This document shows positions 32,690 through 41,687 of a stretch of 64,000 bases of DNA, piece by piece. The notes under the pieces were generated by a model that saw only the letters and a list, made by a program, of their open reading frames with translations, searched no databases and had not been told where the DNA came from. Every line of letters begins with the position of its first letter. Position 1 is the first letter of the stretch. The position numbers and the translations under genes are program-made. This stretch comes from Eutreptiella sp. 'Long Island Sound 2002'. Its lineage: Eukaryota; Euglenozoa; Euglenophyceae; Eutreptiales; Eutreptiaceae. The stretch spans positions 66,960,242-67,024,241 of the forward strand of contig OZ038381.1 in assembly GCA_964036045.1 (NCBI GenBank), read 5' to 3'.

Positions 32690-34138
32690 TATGTGTGCGA
32701 ACGTGCAACAACGTTCCGTTGCATGATCCAACCCGCCTGCCACGTCCTCACGTGCCGCAGGTCTTTGTTTGTGCACCATGCAGTGGCCCTTTGAGAGTCG
32801 TGGGGGGTCTTTGCACTGCAGCCTGTGGTGTGTATGCAGTGGTCTGTGGAAGATATGAGGTAACTTCAGCTCGTTTCAACCCAGTTTCATCGTCCACAGC
32901 TGTACTCACCCTATCCTTCCCCCCCTCTTTTTGACCATATGTGCATATGCGCCTGTGCTGCATCGCAAAAGTGCTGCCCCGCCCCCCTCTGTACACCTCC
33001 ATTAGGACGTGCCCTTTACCTGTGTGTTTGAACCACGACATCATTGACCATTTTTCAAACCTTGAGAACCCCTGTTCTCGTCATCGTGGCCTTGATGGTG
33101 ATTGGCCTATCCCTGTACCCTGTCTGTCCCTGTACACTAACCCTGACCAGCACTCTGGAGGGGACCTGAAGCATTGCGGTGACAGTGACCTTGCAGAAGA
33201 CGCAAACTTTGTTTCACAAGATGTATTGGAAAGTCCCTGTGGTGCGGATGTGCAAATTTGGCCTCACAGCAATTGCAGCATTGCATTTGCTTTGCATCCG
33301 TTTCTGCAAGGATGAACTTATCAACAAGGGAAGTGGGGGCCACAGTGAGGGTTCATTAGGGCATCTCCTATTGGATAACGCTTGCGGCATTTCCATTCCA
33401 TTCGACTCCACCTTCCAATGTGTGCGTCTGGGTTCAAGGCAAGAGGGCTCGGTTTCTGCCAGAAAGCGACACCATGATAGTTTACCAAAGGGACCCCTTT
33501 TTTCCACTGCCCCCTGGAAGCCTTATGAGCAAAACTATTTGCACGTTGACTTGGTGAATGGAATTCTTGAAGCAGTGCAGGTTTTATGCCTTTTTCTTCT
33601 TCATGTTGTCCCCTTGTGCATTGCATTTGAGCACCCCACTGGTTCTGAACCCCTCCAGTGGGCGCACGTTTGCTGCCGTGGCTGCGGGATAGGGCACCAA
33701 GCCAGGTTACGATGGTTGCTGTGATGGCGGACAATTAATACGGGTGCCTCACCCCCCCCCCCCCCCTCTCTGCACACAACTGCAATTCACAATCAAAGGC
33801 ACAAACCCCCTACACACCACTGAACAGTGGGGTCTTGAGTCTATCTACAATGTATCGCGCATGGGCTTGCTTCCGACTTTGGGAGTCGTCGTGGACGAAG
33901 CAAAGGGGGTACATAGAGAATAAGGGGGTCTTCGTCCAGGCTGAACAAGGCATGTGACCTCTATATATGATTTATATGATTGATTTGACAGCTTCTTGCA
34001 CATTCGCAGTCTTTTGCACATTAATCAAAAAAAGATGGAACAATGCTTTCTTCGTGCCAAGTGTGCAAGGGCAGGTGAGGGACGGAATTTCCAGTGACAA
34101 CAATGGTATGCAAGTCGATGGTTTGATCGGTGGGGGGA
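32690..34138. other. No gene supported
   Basis: A plus-strand frame at 33179-33724 and overlapping minus-strand frames are open but show no recognisable motif, and their composition is ambiguous. A 17-base C run lies near 33754. GTGGACGAAG/CTTCGTCCAG at about 33891-33940 forms a small inverted repeat. Confidence 0.4.
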
Positions 34139-34182
34139 CATTTGGCGCGCGCCAAGTCGCAAGTTGGCGCGCCAACTTGTGA
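34139..34182. repeat. Second cluster of TTGGCGCGCGCCAA palindromes
   Basis: TTTGGCGCGCGCCAAG, GTTGGCGCGCCAAC and a decayed TTTGCGCGAGC in about 44 bp: the same word as at 32503-32683, 1.5 kb away. It may belong to the same gene's introns. Confidence 0.75.
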
Positions 34183-34260
34183 ATTTGCGCGAGCCCAGGC
34201 CCGGGAAGCCAACTTTGGGACTTTTGTACCGTGTAGGAGTGTTTTCAGCACGAGAGGGGC

Positions 34261-35541
34261 ATGAAACCCGGGTTTTTTCAGGGTAAGAAGTTTCCATTTA
34301 CACCAAAAAGGAGGAAAAAATCCCTAGGTAGCCAGTGTAACAACATAATAGACACCCGCCATGATTTGGCTGCATTCCGAAGCAAGTTGGCGAATGTCTC
34401 TTGGCTTCGTAGTTACACTCATCTTCGGGGATTGGCGGATGTCGAGGATGAATTGGGAGAAGAAGGGTGGTTGCCCGAAATTTTGTCGCACGGGCTTGCG
34501 AGGCATGTGCAACACGGAGGCAGTGCGAGTGCGGCCAGAGGCATGATATCAGCGGTCCGTGCGTGCGAGGATTTACAGTGGATTGCAGGAGTGGTGCAGC
34601 CGCTCCATTGGAGATTGGCCAAAGCTGGAGCGCAGTCTGGTGCCCAGTATGCTAGTCCTGTTATGCTACGGCATTTGGTTGAGGCAGCGAAGTCAGCAGA
34701 TGATAGGGCTGTGGTGGCTATGGCATTGGTTTCGTATGTGTGCTTTTTGCGAGTGGCGGAGGCAGCTAGTGTTCGAGCTGGGGATGTTCGTGATAGTGGC
34801 TACGTGGTTTTCTGGAATAGCAAGACCGGGGATGAAGGATGGCAGCGGAGACCTGTGCCGGAGTGGCTGCGGCCTTATGTGGAGTGGCTTCTCGAATGGG
34901 CCGAGGACAGAGGGCTGGCCCAGGATGATCTCTTGTTCCCTGCAGGGGCAGCTCAATTGGAAAGGTCGTTGGCGGACCTGGTGCGCGGAACGACTTGGAC
35001 TCATCACAGGTGGCACTGCTTCCGCAGAGGCGGTGCAGCGGCTTGCTGGAAGAGAAGTCCGGAACTACCGCATTTCAAGTGGTGGGGCCGGTGGGCAGCC
35101 ACGGCCAGGGCAATGGCCTACGCCCTGGGATATAGGGATGAGGATGTTGTCGCCCCGCTTTGCTTGCCGCAGCTTTGGAGTACGGAGCCGAGATCCCTGT
35201 TTGTGGAGCCCCAAAAAGTGTGGGGTGATATCATGTACGAGGGTCAACGTCACGACAAAAACAAGCCGGTTTGGGGACGTGGCGAACGAAGGAGGGCAGC
35301 ACCAAGCATGTTCAAGGGCAAGAGGTATGCCGGTGAACCGCGGTCTGATGCAGCGGATCTGGGCAGCTCGTCGGACGATTCCGACTCTGGGGTTTCGGCG
35401 GAGGAAGGTGTTGTGCAGCGTCCAGGTGTCCGACAACCTCCGGGAGTTGTTCAAGCGGCAGCGGGAAAGAGAGGCTCCGGGCGAGGCGGCGGCGCAGGGG
35501 CCAGAAGTGTGATGGTTGGTGCCCAGCAGGGTGCCGCTTGA
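34261..35541 (+). CDS. Tyrosine recombinase (phage-integrase fold)
   Basis: 426 codons, ATG to TGA. The N-terminal core-binding-like region runs to about residue 140. The catalytic domain shows box I FLRVAEAASVRAGDV (Arg near residue 164), the H-x-x-R box HRWHCFRRGGAA (about residues 250-260) and WWGRWAATARAMAY, whose final Tyr near residue 287 is the likely nucleophile. The C-terminal ~130 residues are Ser/Gly-rich and probably disordered. Expected role: integration of the circular DNA copy without target duplication. It lies upstream of RT, which is unusual. An acceptor-like TTTTTTCAGG near 34279 means the start could be internal to an exon. Confidence 0.75.
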   Translation: MKPGFFQGKKFPFTPKRRKKSLGSQCNNIIDTRHDLAAFRSKLANVSWLRSYTHLRGLADVEDELGEEGWLPEILSHGLARHVQHGGSASAARGMISAVRACEDLQWIAGVVQPLHWRLAKAGAQSGAQYASPVMLRHLVEAAKSADDRAVVAMALVSYVCFLRVAEAASVRAGDVRDSGYVVFWNSKTGDEGWQRRPVPEWLRPYVEWLLEWAEDRGLAQDDLLFPAGAAQLERSLADLVRGTTWTHHRWHCFRRGGAAACWKRSPELPHFKWWGRWAATARAMAYALGYRDEDVVAPLCLPQLWSTEPRSLFVEPQKVWGDIMYEGQRHDKNKPVWGRGERRRAAPSMFKGKRYAGEPRSDAADLGSSSDDSDSGVSAEEGVVQRPGVRQPPGVVQAAAGKRGSGRGGGAGARSVMVGAQQGAA

Positions 35542-36043
35542 GAACCCCGGCGTGCAGGACAACAAGCGGAACAGTCAGGTGCGGGGTCAAGCAAACAGCC
35601 GACAAGAGATGGTGCGGAGTTCAAGTTCACAGCGCCGCCCTCCGCCAAGCCCAGGGCCGGGGAAATCCGGAATCCATGGCGTTCTGCGCACGCTGTTCAG
35701 GGAGTCCCAGGAGCCAGGAAGAGACCGCTGGCTGGCGGAGCCTTATCAGTGCCACCAAGGAGGACGCGTGGCGAGGCGTTGGAGGTGGCGCAAAGTTCTG
35801 CGCGGGGAGCCGGTGCCCGAAGGGTGGAGAGACCTCAACGGCGAGACCGGACGAGCGATGGCGAATTGGGACCCCAACGAAAGCGATCCAGGACTCTACC
35901 CCGTGGCCCCATCAAGTGACAGCGGAGTACGCGTTGTTTTGGGCGATGAGGGAGCGGGGTCCGAGATGAAGGTTTCGGGTGTTCTGGAGAGTGTTGTTGG
36001 CCTCGGTCCGGGGCTACATTATAAGGGAGGTGTTTTTGTCACT
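35538..36043 (+). pseudogene. Cys-containing ORF between recombinase and RT (Gag-like?)
   Basis: The coding-like frame overlaps the recombinase stop and reads FCARCSGSPRSQEETAGW, SLISATKEDAWRGVGGG, KFCAGSRCPKGGE and VTAEYALFWAMRERGPR. TGA at 35967-35969 then interrupts, and the same frame continues RFRVFWRVLLASVRGYI to TAA near 36041. The Cys pairs may form a zinc motif, and the position suits a Gag-like protein. No family identified. Confidence 0.4.
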
Positions 36044-36189
36044 ATAATGGCCGAGCTAACTCGGCATTTTGTTTGGTGGCTATTAAGCTGGCTTGTGCAG
36101 AGGCCCTTCTAGTGCACAGGCTCTGGAATTCTTTTGCTTAGATTGACCAGTGTATGTGAGGATTTTAGGCTTGATGAGCTGATGGCTGT

Positions 36190-37123
36190 ATGTCTCATGG
36201 CTGTGCGTTGTCTTTCACCGGATTCACCGGATCAGAGGCTTGGGAATCCTTGAATCATCTTTCTACCTCCCCCAAGCCCAATTTGGCTAGGGTTACACCT
36301 GAGATCTTGGCGGCAGGCATAGGGGAGGTCGGGTGTTACCAGATGACCGAGAGGGAGTGGGACGAGATTGTGCCCCCGAGTTTTCTGCCGTTCATGGAAC
36401 TTTTTGACCTGCGTGAGATGCCCAAGGGTAACGGTAGGGTGAGGAAGCCAGTCCTGGGTATGACCGATGCGATTCGCAGGACGGGTGTGTTACACGACGA
36501 AGACCCTTCGATGACCCCAACGTGCTTCCCCTTTGTGATACCCAAAAATTCCGTGAAGTGTTCTTTGATCCTGAGTTGTGTGGGTATACACGAAGGCTTG
36601 CCTCTGAAACCCCCAAAGTTCTCCTTGGCGTCGTGGGAGTTGATAGGGCGGTGGATGGCAGAGCAAGACCCTTCCAGAGAGTTGTACGGGACACATGTGG
36701 ATCTATCGAATGCGTTTTGGTCATTCAAATTACCACGAAAGGCCAGCAAAATTTTCGGGTTTTATACCAGGCAGGGGGGGGGGGCTGGTGTCACTGGACC
36801 GGTTGCCTTTCGGTTGGGCTTTTTCGCCTTTTATCTGCCAGGAGTTGCTGGGCAGGGTTGTCCGTGGCATCGTGCCGGAGGGTGTTTATTTGGTGCATTA
36901 TTTAGATGATTCTATATTATTGTCTTGCGATCGTGATTTGTTGGAGGGTGTGACGGAGACGGTGGCGGTGCGGATTCGGCAGGCAGGCTTTTTAGTGAGT
37001 CCTCAAAGTACCCTGAGTCCTGCGCGGGTGCTGCAGGCGCTGGGAAAGGTTGTCAATTTGCGAGAGCGGTTTATCGAGGTGCAACCGTTTGTCTTCTTGC
37101 AGCTTATGGTGGCTTGGATTTGA
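36190..37123 (+). pseudogene. Reverse transcriptase of the DIRS-like element (frameshifted)
   Basis: The first part (36190-36783) has PTCFPFVIPKNSVKCSLIL, SLASWELIGRWMAEQD and motif A THVDLSNAFWSFKLP. An 11-base G run (36774-36784) shifts the frame. The second part has motif B RLPFGWAFSPFICQELL and motif C VHYLDDSILLS (YLDD), then a thumb-like region to TGA 37121-37123. The G run may be a sequencing or assembly error, since both halves are otherwise well preserved. Confidence 0.75.
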
Positions 37124-37900
37124 TTGGCCATGTGTGGTTATTCCAAAAAGTGTTTGGATAAGTTGTTGGGAACCTTGCAGTGGCATCTTCGGCCTCGCAA
37201 GGGTTTTTTTGGGATTCTTGCTGGGGCGTATGCCTGGTCTCGGTTCGGACCTGTGCGCGCCAGGGCCACCCCTCTGAAGGTGCTGGAGGGATTGGTTACA
37301 GCGATCACGCGTATAGGACACAGATGGAGGCCCATTTCGTGCTACAGAGTTGAGAGGGTGAGGCATTTGGGAGGGTGCTGCTTGCAGGAGCGACAGGCGA
37401 CGCCGTCTGATTTTTTGGGTAATCTGGTTTTCGTTGATGCGGCAAAGGACGTGCGCCGGTATAGAGTAGGGGGTGTGCTGCCTTTCTTGCATGCGGTACG
37501 AACTTGGCTGTGTCCGGAGGGGCCGTGCAATCAGCAAGTAGCCGAGCTCATGGGAATTGCCTGGGCGATTTGGCTGGCGGTGCGCCTGGGCTGGAAAACA
37601 GTCACGATTTTTGCAGACAGCTTGGTCGGTATTTCACAGACGGTCCGGTTGCGTGCGGCGTCTTACCTGAAGACCCAATTGCGTGTGTTACGCGCGCTTA
37701 CGCGGGTTTTGCATAATTCTGGCCTGATTGCTAAGGTGATATGGGTGCCGTCCATTCTGCACCCGGCTGATCCCATGAGCCGGGTAGACGCTGATTTTGA
37801 GGGCAGTCTTTTTCGGGCGGAAGAGGATGCGTGGAACAGGTGGTATGTGATCCAGCGATACCCGGATTTGTGTTGGGTCCAGGGATTGGCCTATGTTTGA
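37124..37900 (+). CDS. RNase H domain of the DIRS-like element
   Basis: Continues in the same frame as RT after the TGA at 37121. Connection region: LDKLLGTLQWHLRPRKGF and GILAGAYAWSRFG. The RNase H catalytic residues are visible: Asp in LVFVDAAKDV, Glu in QQVAELMGIAWAIW, Asp in VTIFADSLVGIS and Asp in LHPADPMSRVD. Ends at TGA 37898-37900. The TGA before it most likely replaces a sense codon, as RT and RNase H are normally one protein. Confidence 0.75.
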   Translation: MAMCGYSKKCLDKLLGTLQWHLRPRKGFFGILAGAYAWSRFGPVRARATPLKVLEGLVTAITRIGHRWRPISCYRVERVRHLGGCCLQERQATPSDFLGNLVFVDAAKDVRRYRVGGVLPFLHAVRTWLCPEGPCNQQVAELMGIAWAIWLAVRLGWKTVTIFADSLVGISQTVRLRAASYLKTQLRVLRALTRVLHNSGLIAKVIWVPSILHPADPMSRVDADFEGSLFRAEEDAWNRWYVIQRYPDLCWVQGLAYV

Positions 37901-37955
37901 TGTCTGTGGGTCATCGAGCTTCGGGTGAAGGACGTTTGTAGGGTAAAGTTAATCA

Positions 37956-38508
37956 GAGAGCCTGAGGCAAGCATTTTCGGTTTGAGTCAGCCAGGATTTC
38001 GCGCATGCCCTAAGGTTAAACTCGTGTTTTGAGCTTGCTCAAAACGCTAGTTTAACTTAATACATCTACATTAGGGATTCGTCCGTTTGTTTCCCTCCCC
38101 CCCACCCCCGGCCGCTTTTTCACGACGACCGGGGCTGAGGCACAGCGTTGTTTTGCTGAGTGACCATGTCAGCCCCCCACATCAACCACATGGGAGGGGG
38201 TCGTGGGCATACGTACGACTGTACCCCACCCACCCACCCCCTGCGGCGACAGTGCAAGGGATGAGACAAGCGGTCCTGTATGTTACGTGCTTGATTCGAG
38301 AATGACATGAGACCCGCCGCATGCGAGTGTAGCGTGTGTATGAATGTGTAGGGTAAGGTGGGGTCCCTTGCGGGGAGGCGGCGGAACACATGTGCAGTAT
38401 CGAAGTACTATTAGCCACTGCGAGTGGCAACTGATTGGGCCGGAGAGCCTGAGGCAAGCATTTTCGGTTTGAGTCAGCCTGGATTTCGTGCATGCCCTAG
38501 GGTTAAAC
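37956..38508. repeat. 66-bp direct repeats downstream of RNase H
   Basis: A segment starting GAGAGCCTGAGGCAAGC and ending CCCTARGGTTAAAC occurs at 37956-38021 and 38443-38508. Split direct repeats end PAT- and Ngaro-type elements, so these may be terminal repeats, but no matching left-end copy was seen. Confidence 0.7.
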
Positions 38509-38511
38509 CTT

Positions 38512-38685
38512 GTGTGCTCTAACTAGTTAGAACGGGGTTAGAACGGGGTTAGAGCACTAGTTATCGCGTGGGTTATCGCGCGATAACCTCGTTATTTAAT
38601 TGCGGGGGTTATCGCGGGGGTTATCGCGCGATAACTAGTTGTCGCGCGAGTTATCGCGTAGGTTATCGCGCTTCATTTTATGTTT
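38512..38685. repeat. CTAACTAGTTAG and GTTATCGCGCGATAAC word cluster (1)
   Basis: One CTCTAACTAGTTAGA palindrome with GAACGGGGTTAGAACGGGG, then repeated GTTATCGCG words, including perfect GTTATCGCGCGATAAC palindromes. The same words recur at 46.2 kb and 47.1-48.0 kb, each time just upstream of a plus-strand coding region. Confidence 0.85.
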
Positions 38686-38732
38686 CCCCTTTTTGCTTTA
38701 AATTATCTCTCAAAGCTTTCATATTCTTTGTA

Positions 38733-40351
38733 ATGGCCCTTGCTGCTGCCCACGCTTGGTGCGAACACCATCAAAAGCTCCTTGGGGTCCGTCGCCTTGG
38801 CGGTCCCGAGGGGTTTACGATGGGTGACGCAAACGTGAGGCGCCCTATGGCGCCTCGCTTTGAACATGGTGTGGACTTTGGACTCCTTGTCCATAAGTCC
38901 CCCTTCATGGCCGACCAGAGAGACCCCCTTATTCTCAGCAACTACATCTTCGAGTTGCTACAGGTAAATCCAGGGGTTGCTGGATTCTTGATTCAGCTGC
39001 ATCCCGACGATGTGGGCGCGGTGTTGGAGTCCGTCACCGCCCATGCCGAGAAGGGTGCGGGGACGAGGACGACCCTTTATGTGGGTCAGGAGGAAGTGGA
39101 GGAAGTGGAGGAGGTGGGGGCTGGGAGGGGGAAGGAGAAGCCCCACAGCCCCCTCATGATTATTGTGCAGAAGGGAAGGATCCGACCCGGTAAGGGGAAG
39201 GGGAAGTCGGATGGATGGTTCCCCCAACCCCTCACCCACAACACCTGCCGGGTCTGCACTGAGGACCCCGAAAACAAGCTCCCCATGCACTCCCTTTGCC
39301 CCACAAGGGAGTGGGAGCGTGAGTGGTATGGGGTCACCACTCCCAACATTTTTTCGGGGCGGGGGGTGATTCTTTTTCCTTTTTGCGCAACACCCCCCCT
39401 TATTGGGCAGGCGGAGGAGGTGGCTGCCGCCGAGCCCTTGGGGGCCTTTAATAGGGACCCCAATGACCTTGTGCTCACTGTGGGGGGAAGGCTGGTGGTC
39501 AACCACCTCCTGGAGCACGATGTTTTGAGTGATGTGCAGCTGCAAAGTCTTTTGGATGATCTGGATAGGGTGCCTCTCTCAGAGAAAGCACCCATTTTCA
39601 ATGAGAACCCCCCCATTTCATGTCGGCAGGCCCCAAGATTCTGGGACCCGCCGCACATTGTATGGCAACTATCGGGGTGCCAACCACCACAAACACAACC
39701 CCCACAAGCTCCATGATCTGCCAGTCCTCAAAAGGGTGGCAGATCGTGTGCTGGAGACGGCAAAGAAGACTGTGGTGGGGGGTTTCGGATGGAGCTGCAC
39801 CCGGTGGCCGGGTGGCCAAGACAGTCCAGTGTCACGGGGCAGTTAGGTGTAGGGGGAAGGTCGTAGCCAAGTGCTACGGCTACGACTGGGCGGTTTTGCG
39901 CGCCGCCCACAAAGATGGCCTTTGTGTGCCATGGCAGGTGGGGGAGGAGGTGGAGGGGGGGGAGGAGGAGGTGGTGGTGGAGGACCCCAATGGGGTCAGC
40001 ATTGAGGAATCTGCTCACTGCTTGCTCCTGCTGAGAACAACCACCGGGCATTTTTTGTTGTCGGGGTGGAGGAATGGGAGGGACGTGATTGCCCCCCTCA
40101 CTAATGAGGATGTGGGGGGGGTCGCAGGCCACCCCGCTCAGTGTTCCTTGGCCAAGGTGTGCCATGGGGAGGCACTGCCCTGGCCCTCCCTGCAAGGGCA
40201 TGTTGGGATTAGGGTGCCGCCGGGGTGCATTTTGGTGGTGAGGAAGGGATTGTATGGAGGAGTGGCAAGGGTGGCCCCTGAGGTCAAGGGGGTGGCCCAT
40301 GTACCCTTCGTGAACCGGCCGTTTGAATCCGAGATTCACGGTACCGTGAAT
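38733..40351 (+). pseudogene. Unknown plus-strand gene, multi-frame (introns or frameshifts)
   Basis: ATG 38733 (MALAAAHAWCEHHQKLLG) opens a protein-like frame: FTMGDANVRRPMAPRF, LSNYIFELLQVNPGVAGF, an Asp/Glu-Val repeat, NTCRVCTEDPENKLPMHSLC (a Cys/His pattern that could bind zinc), VGGRLVVNHLLEHDVLSD. Coding likeness then moves to a second frame (HKLHDLPVLKRVADRVLETA, after an acceptor-like CATGTCGGCAG near 39631) and to a third (KVVAKCYGYDWAVLRAAHKD, HCLLLLRTTTGHFLLSGW, GHVGIRVPPGCILVVRKGL) until about 40350. Small introns would explain the frame changes, but no full set of sites was confirmed. No family recognised. Confidence 0.4.
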
Positions 40352-40650
40352 TTCACCCAATTTTGCTGTGTTTTGCTCGTAACTTGGTGCTATCGTGTGC
40401 TTTTGTCGTGCTATCTTCGCCCAAAGTCAGATCCAACAAATGTGTGCAATTTACAGGTTTGAAGTAGCCGCATGGTTCAACACATTTGGTGAGATTGGCG
40501 TGAATGTGAAATTCACGCACCCAAATTCACGCATAAATTCACGCTAGATTCACAGATTCACGAGAATGTGAAATTCGCACAAATTTCGTACAAATTCGTA
40601 CGAATTTCGTACAATTTCGTGCGCATCTCGTCCGAATTCGTACGAATCGG
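40336..40650. repeat. TTCACGGTACCGTGAA palindrome and TTCGTACGAA cluster
   Basis: ATTCACGGTACCGTGAAT at 40335-40352 is a perfect 18-bp palindrome at the end of the preceding coding-like region. From 40497 come ATTCACG and AATTCGTACGAA words in quick succession. Related clusters lie at 41788-41945, 42694-42898 and 44436-44560. Confidence 0.8.
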
Positions 40651-41403
40651 CCCCAATTTTGTCTTGTCACTGCTATTTGTTGCACACATTGGATATTGAA
40701 CAATTTGTTTTGTAGATCAAATCAAAACATTACACATTACATTTCTTAATCTTTGTTGCGTTGCTCACAAATTTGTTGGGAAGGGCATAGGTTATAGGTG
40801 ATAGTGGATGCAGTGGTGGGGGGTCCATTGGGGTCGAACCATTGTTGCCTTGCTCACACAGTTGTTGGGACGGGCAAAGGTGATAGTTGCTAGTGGATGC
40901 ATGAGGGTGGGGTGGGGGGGTCCATTGGGTCAAACCATAGGAGCGTAATCAACCACGTCTAGGGTTGTGAGGGGGGGGGGGGGGGCGGCAAGGAGACCCC
41001 CCACTTACAGCCCCTGGGTGTCTGGGTGTGGGGTTATGAGGGTGTCTTGCTTGTTGCAGTGCGGTTAAGGTGAGGGAGGGTATCCTTTTTCTCTTCACAG
41101 GTTTTGTGTATTGAGTCGCTTCCCAATGGTGTTGCCTGGCTTCTCACCACAGTCAGCCGCATTGCGTCGCGGCACGGCCTGGCTCTGCAGGATCCAGCAC
41201 GAGCATTCTGTAGAAGGGGTGATTGGGAGCACAGATTGTCGGGTATTGAGAGGCCTCTTCTTGTGCACTACCCTATGTCGAACAGGGACGACATTGCTAT
41301 TTCAGGATTGCGTACAGATGGGGTGTAGCCTGTGCTGATATGAAAGCAAACAGGTATGTTTGTGTTTGTGTTTGGGTTTGTGTGTTTGTGTAGGGGTTTG
41401 TAT

Positions 41404-41404
<1 letters not shown>
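40650..41404. other. No gene supported; splice-like site only
   Basis: A 53-bp near-repeat (ACCATTGTTGCCTTGCTCACA / TTTGTTGCGTTGCTCACAA) occurs at about 40755 and 40845. A 14-base G run lies near 40972. CTCTTCACAG|GTTTTGTG at about 41100 looks like an acceptor, and short frames after it are not convincing. Confidence 0.4.
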
Positions 41405-41407
<3 letters not shown>

Positions 41408-41438
<31 letters not shown>

Positions 41439-41443
41439 TGTGT

Positions 41444-41532
<89 letters not shown>
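41408..41532. repeat. (TG)n microsatellite
   Basis: About 125 bp of almost pure TG dinucleotide repeat. TG- or CA-rich tracts continue in patches to about 44330. Cys/Val and Thr/His ORFs across these tracts are translation artefacts. Confidence 0.95.
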
Positions 41533-41533
<1 letters not shown>

Positions 41534-41588
41534 CGGGGGGGCAGGTATCGGGAAATGTGTGTGCTTGGTTCTTTGGTCACCTCACGCC

Positions 41589-41620
<32 letters not shown>

Positions 41621-41687
41621 CTGTGTGTGTGTCTGTGCGGTGTGTGTGTGTGTGTACATTGCTGCACTGTATGTGTGTGTGGGTGCC

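Larger units (their letters stand above)
34261..38508 (+). mobile_element. Tyrosine-recombinase retroelement (DIRS-like) with recombinase first
   Basis: Plus-strand order: tyrosine recombinase (34261-35541), a Cys-containing ORF (35538-35969), reverse transcriptase (36190-37123), RNase H (37124-37900), then two 66-bp direct repeats (37956-38021 and 38443-38508). Classical DIRS, PAT and Ngaro elements place the recombinase after RT/RNase H. No LTRs were found. An 11-G run breaks the RT frame and TGA codons interrupt at 35967 and 37121, so this copy is defective as read. Left end not defined. Confidence 0.65.

Noticed and set aside
33179-33724. A plus-strand ORF of about 180 codons
   Set aside because: No motif, ambiguous composition, and the opposite strand is equally open. 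Not enough to call a gene.
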